Made by a program: the position numbers and the translations under genes. 64,000 bases of DNA. It comes from Azonexus sp. GTDB taxonomy: Bacteria; Pseudomonadota; Gammaproteobacteria; Burkholderiales; Rhodocyclaceae. Below, piece after piece: positions 1 to 7,747 of the stretch (its first letter is position 1; every line of letters starts with the position of its first letter). Location: positions 161,888 to 225,887 of the forward strand of contig NZ_JAKLLH010000011.1 of the NCBI RefSeq assembly GCF_023150235.1, read 5' to 3'. A model generated the notes under the pieces. It made no database searches. It was given only the letters and a program-made list of their open reading frames with translations, and was not told the origin of the DNA.

Positions 1-1
1 C

Positions 2-1321
2 TGGCCGCTGGTTGTCCAACGCGAAGACCCGCTGCGCGAGCGTTATGCTCGCCTGGCTTACTCCGGTCGCCTGGAAAGCTGGGGCGTGGAGCAGTTGCAG
101 GCCAGTGTCTATGTGCGCAGCCTTTACTCTCGCCTCACAACGGAAAACCGGACGCAGACCAACAAGTTGACCCTATCCGAGAACATCGTCGATGGGCCTG
201 TTGTCTATGGCGGCAAAGTCTCTGCGCTGCTGCCGATGGGGCAGCACCTGCTGACCGTGGGAACAGATTTCTTCCATGAAATGCGCAAGGGCGCTCAGTC
301 CGGATCGGCGGTGACGACCCTGAGTACCGGCAAAACGGTGATTACCCCGGTAAGCCAGAATTCGCCAGATGCACAGCAAACCGATGTGGGCCTGTTTGCT
401 CAACTTGATTATGTATTCTCCGACCGCTGGTCGGCCAAGTTCGGGGGGCGTCTGGATTACGTCAAGAGCCAAACCGAAACCAGCCCGATCATCTCTCCGG
501 CCTTGCAGCCGGCCTATGACCGCAATCGCGAACGAACCGACCGGCCAGTGACCGGCCAGTTCAGTCTGGCCTATCGCTGGAACGACAAGCTGACCCTGTG
601 GGGCGGGGCCGGCACCTCCTTCCGGGTGCCGTCGACGATCGAGAGCTTCGGATCGAGCCGCCAGGGAACCGGGTATAACGTCCCGAATCCCGAACTGCGG
701 CCAGAGGAAGGCAAAACGCTGGAAATCGGCTCCCGCTACAACAGCGAACGCACGCATCTGGATATCACGCTGTTTGACAGCCGCTATACCGATTTCATCG
801 TTCGTACACCGATCACCTTCAATGGACTGGCCTCGTATCAAAACCAGAACGTCGGTAGTGCTCGGGTTCGCGGTATTGAGTTCGATGGCAGCCAGAAGAT
901 CACTTCTATGCTGCGGGCCTATTTCAACCTTGCCTATGTGCATGGCACGGACACCCAGACCGACCGACCGCTCGCCTACCTGCCGCCACTTAATGGCCGC
1001 CTTGGTCTGCGTGCCGATCTGGGTAACAGCGGCCGGTTCGAGCCGGCCTTGCGCTGGGCGAAAGGCAAGCACCGTCTCGATACGGCATCGGAACGTTCTA
1101 CCGTCGGCTATGCGGTTCTTGACCTTTACTGGAGCAAGGATGTTGGCCGCTGGTTTGATCGCGCAGGGCGGACCACCCTGAGTGTTGGCATCAGCAACGT
1201 ATTCGATCAGCGCTATCGCCTGGCGACAACGGTTGAAGACATTCGCTACCCGACCTCGACGACCAACCCCTTGCTGGAAACCGGGCGTGCTTTCTCCGTC
1301 TCGCTGAAATCGGATTTCTGA
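2..1321 (+). CDS. TonB-dependent outer membrane receptor, C-terminal part (5' end outside window)
   Basis: The reading frame is open from base 2, so the gene begins upstream of the window and the N-terminal signal, TonB box and most of the plug domain are not visible. What remains is about 439 residues of an outer-membrane beta-barrel: alternating aromatic/polar strands, the RPEEGKTLEIGSRY motif typical of siderophore and heme receptors, and a C-terminal strand ending in Phe (SLKSDF), the signal for outer-membrane assembly. Such receptors import iron chelates, heme, cobalamin or other metal complexes using TonB energy; the substrate cannot be told from this part. A small permease gene starts 5 bases after its stop, so the two are probably cotranscribed. 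Confidence 0.9.
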   Translation, partial: WPLVVQREDPLRERYARLAYSGRLESWGVEQLQASVYVRSLYSRLTTENRTQTNKLTLSENIVDGPVVYGGKVSALLPMGQHLLTVGTDFFHEMRKGAQSGSAVTTLSTGKTVITPVSQNSPDAQQTDVGLFAQLDYVFSDRWSAKFGGRLDYVKSQTETSPIISPALQPAYDRNRERTDRPVTGQFSLAYRWNDKLTLWGGAGTSFRVPSTIESFGSSRQGTGYNVPNPELRPEEGKTLEIGSRYNSERTHLDITLFDSRYTDFIVRTPITFNGLASYQNQNVGSARVRGIEFDGSQKITSMLRAYFNLAYVHGTDTQTDRPLAYLPPLNGRLGLRADLGNSGRFEPALRWAKGKHRLDTASERSTVGYAVLDLYWSKDVGRWFDRAGRTTLSVGISNVFDQRYRLATTVEDIRYPTSTTNPLLETGRAFSVSLKSDF

Positions 1322-1325
1322 TGCC

Positions 1326-1823
1326 ATGAAACCCGTTCTTTTCATTCTCGGTGGCATTGCATTGATCCTGGCGTGGGTTGCCTGGCGTCGCGAGCCCGGC
1401 CTTGTCGGTGCCGGTTTGTTGCAAGGGGGGCGTAGTGCGCTTGAAGTCCTGCCCGTCATGCTGCTGACCTTCGTCATTGCCGGATTTTTCACGCAACTTG
1501 TCCCCAAGGATGTGGTTTTGGCGTGGATAGGCAACGAATCCGGCTGGCGGGGAATTGCCTTGGGTTGTCTTGCCGGTGTGCTGGCGCCGGGAGGGCCGCT
1601 CACCATGTTCCCCCTGGTCGGGCTCATCCAGCAAGCCGGTGCAGGCATCGGCACGCTGGTTGCCTTGGTCACGGCCTGGTCGATGTGGGGAGTCCGCATG
1701 ATCTTGCTCGAATCAGCCTTGATCAGTCCGCGTTTTGCCCTTTTCAAATTCCTGAGTTGCTTCTTCGTGCCTTTGCTGGCGGGCGGAATTGCCCATCTGG
1801 CCTACGGACGCTTCTGGAAATGA
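1326..1823 (+). CDS. Small integral membrane permease-like protein
   Basis: A 165-residue, strongly hydrophobic protein with about four or five membrane segments (around residues 5-18, 40-62, 77-95, 103-125 and 138-158) and a glycine/proline-rich loop AGVLAPGGPLTMFPLVG. The pattern resembles one half of the two-fold YraQ/ArsP (DUF318) permeases, so it may work as a dimer; this assignment is by pattern and is uncertain. It follows the TonB receptor by 4 bases and precedes the IspH-like gene by 27 bases, suggesting one transcript and a role with the same substrate. ATG start, the only plausible one after the receptor stop. Confidence 0.7.
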   Translation: MKPVLFILGGIALILAWVAWRREPGLVGAGLLQGGRSALEVLPVMLLTFVIAGFFTQLVPKDVVLAWIGNESGWRGIALGCLAGVLAPGGPLTMFPLVGLIQQAGAGIGTLVALVTAWSMWGVRMILLESALISPRFALFKFLSCFFVPLLAGGIAHLAYGRFWK

Positions 1824-1850
1824 AAGCAACTTGATTCACGAGGAAAACAA

Positions 1851-2795
1851 ATGAACGAACCCATTGAAACACCGCACGGTGCCGCCCCGCTGGATATCCA
1901 GGTCGCCACCATTGCCTACTGCTGGGGCATTGATCTCGCCATGAAGCGGATCGCCGATTCTTCCGGCGAAGGCGAGTTACAGGCGACCCACCGCTGGTCG
2001 CCCAAGCCAGAGGCCCGGCGCTGGGATCCGCTGGAGTTGGTTCGCAGGCAGGATCCCGATCTGCTCGCGCGCTATCCCGGACTGGAACGGGTGAAAGTGG
2101 TCGACAAGCTGAGCGACGTTACGGCCAGTCGTCTTGCGCTCGGACACCACGGAACGGTCGAACCCTTGCCGGAAGCCGGCGGGGCGACGGTTCACGACTT
2201 CACCTGCCCGTTTATCGCCAACAGCGAGCACCGCGCCCATGTACTCGCCGAAGCAGGCTTCGACCTGATTCTTTTTGGCAAACCCGGCAACCATCACTGC
2301 GAGTACGCCAAATCAGCTGCCGAAGCCAAGGGCCGAACCGGCATCATCGGCGAAGCAGTGGCCGATTTGCTCCCGCAAATTCGCCAGGCGGATCGCAACT
2401 GGGCGTGCCTGGGTCAAGTCACCGCCAATATCGAACGCTGGGCGGCATTCAAAAACGACCTGCAAGGATTGGATATTCCGGTGCACATCGTCGATACCGT
2501 GTGCAGCGACAGTTTCGATCGACAAAACGAGGGCTTGAAACTGGCGCGCGCTTGCGATGTCGTCATTCTGGTCAATGACCATGGCGGCTCTACGCTCAGC
2601 CTTTACGAAGTGTGCCGCGCCGCCAATCCAAATACCTACCGCCACGATCATCTGGCGAACGAGGGAATCAAGCCTGAATGGCTGGCAGGCGCTCGCTCCG
2701 TGGCAATACTTGGCGGGATTCATGTGCCGAAATGGATTCTCGATGAGGTTGGGGCAGGAATTTCACGGCTACACAGGATGGAGATTCAGCCGTGA
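1851..2795 (+). CDS. IspH/LytB-like iron-sulfur protein, non-canonical
   Basis: A 314-residue protein with the layout of 4-hydroxy-3-methylbut-2-enyl diphosphate reductase. Three cysteines sit where the [4Fe-4S] ligands of IspH are expected: C24 (IAYCWGID), C119 (HDFTCPF) and C218 (DTVCSDSFDRQNE). A C-terminal VAILGGIHVPKWILDEV resembles the IspH end motif. The substrate-binding and proton-relay motifs differ: the HPE segment carrying the catalytic Glu is replaced by GNHHCEY (residues 146-152) and the SSN motif by GGSTLSL. It is therefore more likely a paralogue with another reductive or metal role than the housekeeping MEP-pathway enzyme. It lies between two TonB receptor genes, which points to iron-related expression. 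Confidence 0.75.
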   Translation: MNEPIETPHGAAPLDIQVATIAYCWGIDLAMKRIADSSGEGELQATHRWSPKPEARRWDPLELVRRQDPDLLARYPGLERVKVVDKLSDVTASRLALGHHGTVEPLPEAGGATVHDFTCPFIANSEHRAHVLAEAGFDLILFGKPGNHHCEYAKSAAEAKGRTGIIGEAVADLLPQIRQADRNWACLGQVTANIERWAAFKNDLQGLDIPVHIVDTVCSDSFDRQNEGLKLARACDVVILVNDHGGSTLSLYEVCRAANPNTYRHDHLANEGIKPEWLAGARSVAILGGIHVPKWILDEVGAGISRLHRMEIQP

Positions 2796-2838
2796 TCAAT
2801 TCCCCCAACTGCTCACCAAGCGAACACAGAGGAACGCC

Positions 2839-2955
2839 ATGATCCGCAAGAACCCGCGCGGCGACCTGGAGCCAATCCACATCCATGCCGATACCAACGT
2901 CCTGGAAGGTGTCGTCATACACATCCAAAAATATCACCCCATCAAATACGAATAG
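2839..2955 (+). CDS. Possible short protein, 38 residues
   Basis: A short frame with a good ribosome-binding sequence (AGAGGA five to six bases before the ATG) in the otherwise empty 280-base gap between the IspH-like gene and the siderophore receptor. The product is His-rich (five His in 38 residues, including HIHAD) and has no recognised domain. Being small and without visible homology it may be chance; the Shine-Dalgarno match and the histidines, in a metal-uptake neighbourhood, are the reasons for listing it. Confidence 0.35.
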   Translation: MIRKNPRGDLEPIHIHADTNVLEGVVIHIQKYHPIKYE

Positions 2956-2964
2956 CTATCATTT
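2944..2964. promoter_or_regulatory. Weak Fur-box-like sequence upstream of siderophore receptor
   Basis: An AT-rich stretch about 110 bases before the receptor start contains ATA-rich hexamers (AAATACGAATAGCTATCATT). It matches the 19-bp Fur consensus at only about 10 positions, so it is a candidate supported mainly by its position before an iron-type receptor gene. Confidence 0.3.
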
Positions 2965-3075
2965 GATACAATTTGCAGTTCCCCAGGTAACTCCCCGGAG
3001 TGCCGGCCCCTCCAACTTCCACGGCCGGCGCTGCTCCGAAAAACTGGCCCCCAGCCCCATTTCACAGAGAAAATC

Positions 3076-5193
3076 ATGTACAGATTTCATCCGAAACACG
3101 CCCCCCTCCCAATCGCCTTGCTGGCTTTTTGTGCTCTCCCCGCCCAGGCGCAAGACCGGGAATTGAGAGAGATACAGGTTGTCGGTCGAGGTGAAGGTCA
3201 GCACTATTACAGCGACGAAGCCGGTGTCGCCCGCGCCGAAACCCCCTTGCGCGAGGTACCGCAGGCCGTGCGTATCGTGCCGCGCCAAGCCATTGACGAC
3301 ATTGGCGCGGTACGTCTGGAAGAGGCTTACGACTATGTGAGCGGGGTGAACCGTCAGAACAGCTTTGGCGGTCTGTGGGATAACTTCTCGATCAGGGGCT
3401 TTGCTGGCGACCCCAATACCGGCGCCAATTTTCTCCGCAATGGCTTTGCCGGCAATCGTGGCTACAACGCACCGCGCGACATGGCCAATGTGGAACGCCT
3501 GGAAGTGATCAAGGGGCCGGCTTCGGCCTTGTATGGCGGCAGCGAGCCGGGGGGCATCCTCAATATCGTGACCAAGAAACCGCAATTCAAGGCGGGCCAT
3601 GCGGTTGAGGTCTACGCCGGGAGCTACGACACTTACCGGACGAATATTGACTCGACGGCAGCCATAACCGACACGCTGGCCTATCGTCTGAACATGGCTT
3701 ACGAGGACAAGGGTAGCTTCCGCGAGCATATCGACAGCCAGCGCTACCTGTTTGCCCCTTCCTTGACCTGGCTGCTGACGCCGGCCACGGTGGTGAATTA
3801 CGACTTTGAAGCCTTGCGCCAGCGAACACCGATGGATCGCGGCGTGATCGCCATCGATGGAAAACCCGGCAGTATCCCGCGCAGCCGCTTTCTCGGCGAG
3901 CCGAATGACGGAAATATCACCCTCGACAACAAGACCCACAATCTGACCGTCGAGCACGAGTTTTCCAGCGACTGGAAGGCCAAGGCCGGCCTGGCCTACC
4001 GGACGACCAGCCTGGAGGGTTACTCGACCGAGGCCAGCCCGCGCACCGCGGGTAGTATCCGCTGGACCACGGCCGGCTCGCCGGTTATCGAGCGTGAGCG
4101 TCGCTATCGTGATTTCAGCTCCAACGAGCTTGCCTTCCAGAGTGAAATCCACGGCAAGTTTGTTACCGGGCAACTTAAACACGAGTTGCTGGCGGGCATG
4201 GACAGCTACCGCTTCGAGCTGGACCAATTGATGACACGCGGCCGCTCGACGACGAGTTACGGCCTGAACATCGACAACCCCGTTTATGGTCAGACTCCGC
4301 TGGCACTCAACACGACCCCGACCAATACCCGCGAGACCCAGTACAACACGGGTCTCTTCCTGCAGGATCAGTTGACCGTGGCCGAAGACTGGCGTCTCCT
4401 GATCGGATTGCGCCACGATCGTTTCCGCCAGGAGATCGACAACCGCAATACTCGTGTGCGTAGCGAGCAAGAACACCATGTGACGACACCACGTATCGGC
4501 CTGAGCTGGTTGGCGACGCCAAGCCTGACGGTTTACGCCCTGGCCAGCGAATCCTTCCGTGCCAACAACGGCATCGATGCCGCCGGCAATGCCTTCAAGC
4601 CCGAGCGTGGGCAGTCCAGGGAAATCGGCTTCAAGTACGAGGCTCCGAACAAACGCTACGGCGGCACCTTGTCGCTCTTCCAGATCGAGAAGAAGAACGT
4701 ACTGGCCAATGACCCTGCCAACGCCGGTTTCTCCATTGCGGCGGGAGAAGCGCGCAGCCGGGGCATCGAATTCGATTTCTCCGGGCAGATTACGGAAAAA
4801 ATCCGCGTTCTCGCCAATTACGCTTTCATCGATGCCGAAATCACCAAGGACAGCGCTGCAAACCTGGTGGGAGCACGCCTCACCAATGTGCCGAAACATA
4901 GCGGCAGCGTTCTGGCAATGTACGAGGACAGTCTTGCGCAGGGGCGCTACGGCATGGGTGCCGGAGCGACCTACGTTGGCAAACGTTCCGGCAATAGCAT
5001 CGACAGCTTTGAGCTGCCGGGCTACACCACGGTACGCACGATGGCTTACTGGAAGCCGAACAAGACCCTGCGCTTCTCGCTGGATATCGACAACCTGCTG
5101 GACAAGAAGTACTACGCCAGTTCCTATGATGTTTATTGGGTCACGCCGGGAGCTCCGCGCACCGTCACCCTGGGCATGCAGGCAAGGTTCTGA
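3076..5193 (+). CDS. TonB-dependent siderophore receptor
   Basis: A complete 705-residue receptor. Residues 1-25 form a signal peptide ending AQAQ. Next comes a TonB-box-like region (REIQVVG), then the plug domain (about residues 45-165) with VPRQAIDDIGAVRLEEAY, NFSIRGF and VERLEVIKGPASALYGGSEPGGILNIVTKKP, the classic ferric-siderophore receptor signature. A 22-strand-type barrel ends in Phe (GMQARF). It imports a ferric siderophore across the outer membrane; the exact ligand is not readable. Its stop overlaps the start of the next gene (TGATG), so the two are translationally coupled. Confidence 0.93.
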   Translation: MYRFHPKHAPLPIALLAFCALPAQAQDRELREIQVVGRGEGQHYYSDEAGVARAETPLREVPQAVRIVPRQAIDDIGAVRLEEAYDYVSGVNRQNSFGGLWDNFSIRGFAGDPNTGANFLRNGFAGNRGYNAPRDMANVERLEVIKGPASALYGGSEPGGILNIVTKKPQFKAGHAVEVYAGSYDTYRTNIDSTAAITDTLAYRLNMAYEDKGSFREHIDSQRYLFAPSLTWLLTPATVVNYDFEALRQRTPMDRGVIAIDGKPGSIPRSRFLGEPNDGNITLDNKTHNLTVEHEFSSDWKAKAGLAYRTTSLEGYSTEASPRTAGSIRWTTAGSPVIERERRYRDFSSNELAFQSEIHGKFVTGQLKHELLAGMDSYRFELDQLMTRGRSTTSYGLNIDNPVYGQTPLALNTTPTNTRETQYNTGLFLQDQLTVAEDWRLLIGLRHDRFRQEIDNRNTRVRSEQEHHVTTPRIGLSWLATPSLTVYALASESFRANNGIDAAGNAFKPERGQSREIGFKYEAPNKRYGGTLSLFQIEKKNVLANDPANAGFSIAAGEARSRGIEFDFSGQITEKIRVLANYAFIDAEITKDSAANLVGARLTNVPKHSGSVLAMYEDSLAQGRYGMGAGATYVGKRSGNSIDSFELPGYTTVRTMAYWKPNKTLRFSLDIDNLLDKKYYASSYDVYWVTPGAPRTVTLGMQARF

Positions 5194-6356
5194 TGTCGTC
5201 GCCCGCTACCGGACAACGTATCGCCGCCATCGATACCCTGCGCGGCTTGGCAATGGCGCTGATGCTCATTGATCATGTTCGCGAGTATTTCTACCTGCAC
5301 CAGCAGGTCGGCGATCCGATGAACCTGGACAGCACTTCGCCGGCCCTGTTTTTTACTCGCCTCGCCAGCCATTTCTGCGCACCGGTCTTCGTTTTTCTTA
5401 CCGGACTCGGTGCCTGGTGCCACGGACAGAAATTTGTCACGCAATCTAGCGATGGCCGACGGCAGACCAGCATTTATCTCGCCAAACGCGGGCTGTTCCT
5501 GATTTTGCTCGAGCTAACGCTGATCAACCTGGCATGGTCCTTTCCCGCACTGCCCAAGATGATCTATCTGCAGGTCATCTGGGCAATTGGCTTGAGCATG
5601 CTGGCGCTATCCCTGCTCCTCTGGCTCCCGCGTGGCGGTCAACTCGCAACAGCGGCCGTGATCATTGCCGGCCACCATCTACTCGATGGAATACATTTCA
5701 CCAGCGATCAGCTGGCCTTCCCGATCTGGGCGATTCTCCATGACCGTTCGATCATCGAACTGGACTGGCTGGCGGCAGGTTTGAAGGCGCGCACATCCTA
5801 TCCGGTATTGCCGTGGATAGGCGTCATCCTGCTCGGCCATGCGATTGCTCCTTTATATGGGCGGAGCATCGATGCCGGTCAACGCCAGCAACGCGTGATG
5901 TGGATGGGGGTCGGCATGCTTGCCGTGTTCGCACTGCTGCGTGCGCTGAATGTCTATGGCGATCATCCGCGACCGCCCTCTGCCGATTTTGGCGGCGAGC
6001 TCATGTCCTGGCTGAACGTCAGCAAATATCCCCCTTCCCTTCTTTTCCTGCTCCTTACTCTTGGCCTCGGCCTGATTGTCCTTGCCCAACTGGAAAAATA
6101 CCCGCCTCGGCGCATGCTGCTCGACCTGGGACGGGTCCCGATGTTTTTCTATATTCTCCATCTCTATGTTCTGCGCGGACTTTACCTCTTGCTGAGCGCG
6201 GCCTTCGGTAGTACGCAAGGAGCGCGTTACGGCTTCAATTCGGTCTGGCAGATCTGGCTGCTGGCTGCATTACTCCTGCCAACCCTCTATCCGCTCTGTC
6301 GTCGCTTTGCCGATTTCAAGCGACAGCGGGCGGGAGGCTGGACTTCCTATTTTTGA
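5193..6356 (+). CDS. DUF1624/heparan-alpha-glucosaminide acetyltransferase-like membrane protein
   Basis: A 387-residue membrane protein. Its N-terminus, RIAAIDTLRGLAMALMLIDHVREYF, is the signature of the DUF1624/YeiB acyltransferase-like family, in which a membrane Asp/His pair is thought to take part in acyl transfer. About ten hydrophobic helices follow. The ATG shares a base with the TGA of the siderophore receptor; an in-frame ATG at 5136 lies inside that gene and is rejected. Coupling to a siderophore receptor suggests modification or handling of the siderophore or of an envelope molecule, but this is inference. Confidence 0.8.
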   Translation: MSSPATGQRIAAIDTLRGLAMALMLIDHVREYFYLHQQVGDPMNLDSTSPALFFTRLASHFCAPVFVFLTGLGAWCHGQKFVTQSSDGRRQTSIYLAKRGLFLILLELTLINLAWSFPALPKMIYLQVIWAIGLSMLALSLLLWLPRGGQLATAAVIIAGHHLLDGIHFTSDQLAFPIWAILHDRSIIELDWLAAGLKARTSYPVLPWIGVILLGHAIAPLYGRSIDAGQRQQRVMWMGVGMLAVFALLRALNVYGDHPRPPSADFGGELMSWLNVSKYPPSLLFLLLTLGLGLIVLAQLEKYPPRRMLLDLGRVPMFFYILHLYVLRGLYLLLSAAFGSTQGARYGFNSVWQIWLLAALLLPTLYPLCRRFADFKRQRAGGWTSYF

Positions 6357-6387
6357 AGAAACCCTCGGCCAAAACAGCACAAGGCAC

Positions 6388-6918
6388 ATGATGCACTTTC
6401 CAAGCCCTCTCTCCCGACGCCTGGTATCGCGCCAATTTTTCCCCTGGCTGTTTCTGGCTTACTTGCCAGCCAGCGTCCAGGCTCATGTCCATGGCGAGGC
6501 CCGGCTGGAAATCGGGCTCGCCGGCAATACGCTGGAACTACGCCTGGAAGTGCCGCAGGAGGCCCTGCTCGGCTTCGAGCGGGCGCCGCAAAGCGCCTCC
6601 GAGCGAGAGGCCTGGCGCCTACTGCAGGCGAGGCTGGCCAACCCGGCCGCTCTCTTCAGCCTGCCCGCTGCCGCCGATTGCCAGGCCGCCAACGGCCCCG
6701 ACCCCGAGCACCTGCGCCCGCTGTCAGCGGGCGACGGGCACCGCGACCTGATCCTGGCCTACCGCTGGCACTGCCGCCAGCCGGAGCGCTTGCGGGCACT
6801 CGACAGCCAGTTGTTCAGCGAATTTCCCCGCCTGCAACGGATCCGGGTCGACTTTGCCGGGCCGAGCGGGCAGAAATCCGGCCGCCTGAGCGCCCGCCAA
6901 GCGCGTTTTACCTGGTGA
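6388..6918 (+). CDS. zrgA: ZrgA-like (DUF2796) periplasmic metal-binding protein
   Basis: A 176-residue exported protein. The signal peptide covers roughly residues 1-31 (ending ASVQA) and is followed by HVHGEARLEIGLAGN, the start typical of DUF2796 proteins, which bind zinc and belong to the ZrgABCDE zinc-uptake system described in Vibrio cholerae. Family members often carry a central His-rich loop; here that loop is short and contains few His, so metal affinity may differ. Two adjacent ATG codons (6388 and 6391) are possible starts. The stop overlaps the GTG start of the ABC ATPase. The symbol is by family and gene order. Confidence 0.75.
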   Translation: MMHFPSPLSRRLVSRQFFPWLFLAYLPASVQAHVHGEARLEIGLAGNTLELRLEVPQEALLGFERAPQSASEREAWRLLQARLANPAALFSLPAAADCQAANGPDPEHLRPLSAGDGHRDLILAYRWHCRQPERLRALDSQLFSEFPRLQRIRVDFAGPSGQKSGRLSARQARFTW

Positions 6919-7595
6919 TCGCGAACCCCTCCCTACCGGCGCTGGCGGTTCGCGCCCTCCGCTACCAATGGCCGGGCAACCCGGAGTTCACGCTGAATTT
7001 GCCCGATTTCACGGTCGACCGTGAACACAGCCTGTTTTTGCACGGCCCCAGCGGCAGCGGCAAAACCACCCTGCTCAATCTGCTGGGGGGCGTGCTGCGC
7101 CCGCAGGCCGGCGAGATCGAACTGCTCGGACAGCCCTTTTCGGCGTGGCCGGCCCGCCGCCGGGATGCCTTTCGCGCTGACCACATCGGTTTCATCTTCC
7201 AGCAGTTCAACCTGATCCCCTATCTCTCGGTCCTCGACAATGTGCTGCTGCCCTGCCGCTTCTCGCCCCTGCGCGCGCGCCGGGCCGGCGACCCGGCAGC
7301 GAGCGCACGGACCCTGCTGGCAGCGCTCGAAATCGGCGGCGAATTGCTGGCACGGCCCGCCCATGCGCTGTCGGTCGGCCAGCAGCAGCGAGTCGCTGCC
7401 GCCCGGGCGCTGATCGGCGGCCCGGAAATCCTGATCGCCGACGAACCGACCTCGGCCCTCGACGCCGGCCGCCAAAGCGCCTTTGTCGAGCTGTTGCTGG
7501 CACAGGCACGACAACACCGCAGCAGCGTTGTCTTCGTCAGCCACGACCTGCGCCTGGCCAGCCGCTTCACCGCCGTCCGCGAGTTGCCGTCATGA
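6915..7595 (+). CDS. ABC transporter ATP-binding protein (ZrgB-like)
   Basis: A 226-residue ATPase of the LolD/MacB type. It has Walker A GPSGSGKTT, a Q-loop FIFQQFNLIPYLSVLDNV, the signature LSVGQQQR, Walker B ILIADEPTSALD and the H-loop FVSHD. The start is GTG overlapping the preceding stop (GTGA); upstream frame extension lies inside the DUF2796 gene. A copy of the CACGGTCGACCGTG palindrome lies inside the coding sequence (encoding TVDRE). With the permease two frames downstream it forms a transporter that, by gene company, handles a divalent metal, probably zinc. Confidence 0.88.
   Translation: MIANPSLPALAVRALRYQWPGNPEFTLNLPDFTVDREHSLFLHGPSGSGKTTLLNLLGGVLRPQAGEIELLGQPFSAWPARRRDAFRADHIGFIFQQFNLIPYLSVLDNVLLPCRFSPLRARRAGDPAASARTLLAALEIGGELLARPAHALSVGQQQRVAAARALIGGPEILIADEPTSALDAGRQSAFVELLLAQARQHRSSVVFVSHDLRLASRFTAVRELPS
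7010..7023. repeat. Perfect CACGGTCGACCGTG palindrome copy (inside ABC ATPase gene)
   Basis: A 14-base perfect palindrome identical to the copies at 24990 and 35440. Here it lies within a coding sequence and is read in frame as T-V-D-R-E. Confidence 0.8.
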
Positions 7596-7747
7596 GTCCG
7601 CAGCCGTCCCTCGCGCTGTCGGTCGCTCATCCGCCGGCACTGCCTTCACGATGCGCCAGGCATTCGGCCTCCCACCCGGCCGATCAGCGCCTCAGCGCGG
7701 TAGCGCAAGCGCTGCATTGCCCCTGGCAGCCGAGGTTCCCGCAATGA
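7592..7747 (+). CDS. Coupled 51-residue protein of unknown function
   Basis: A small frame fitted exactly between the ATPase and permease genes: its ATG overlaps the ATPase TGA (ATGA at 7592) and its TGA overlaps the permease ATG (ATGA at 7744). Such double 4-base overlaps are typical of real, translationally coupled genes. The product has two Cys and four His (including CARHSASH and LHCPW) and ends WQPRFPQ, so metal binding is conceivable. No signal peptide or membrane segment is visible. No family recognised. Confidence 0.6.
   Translation: MSPQPSLALSVAHPPALPSRCARHSASHPADQRLSAVAQALHCPWQPRFPQ

Noticed and set aside
173-1747. Long open frame (524 codons) on the minus strand
   Set aside because: Shadow of the TonB receptor and permease genes; composition is that of antisense frames at high GC and no domain is seen.
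2959-4899. 646-codon minus-strand frame opposite the siderophore receptor
   Set aside because: The plus frame has a full signal peptide, plug and barrel pattern; the antisense frame has none.
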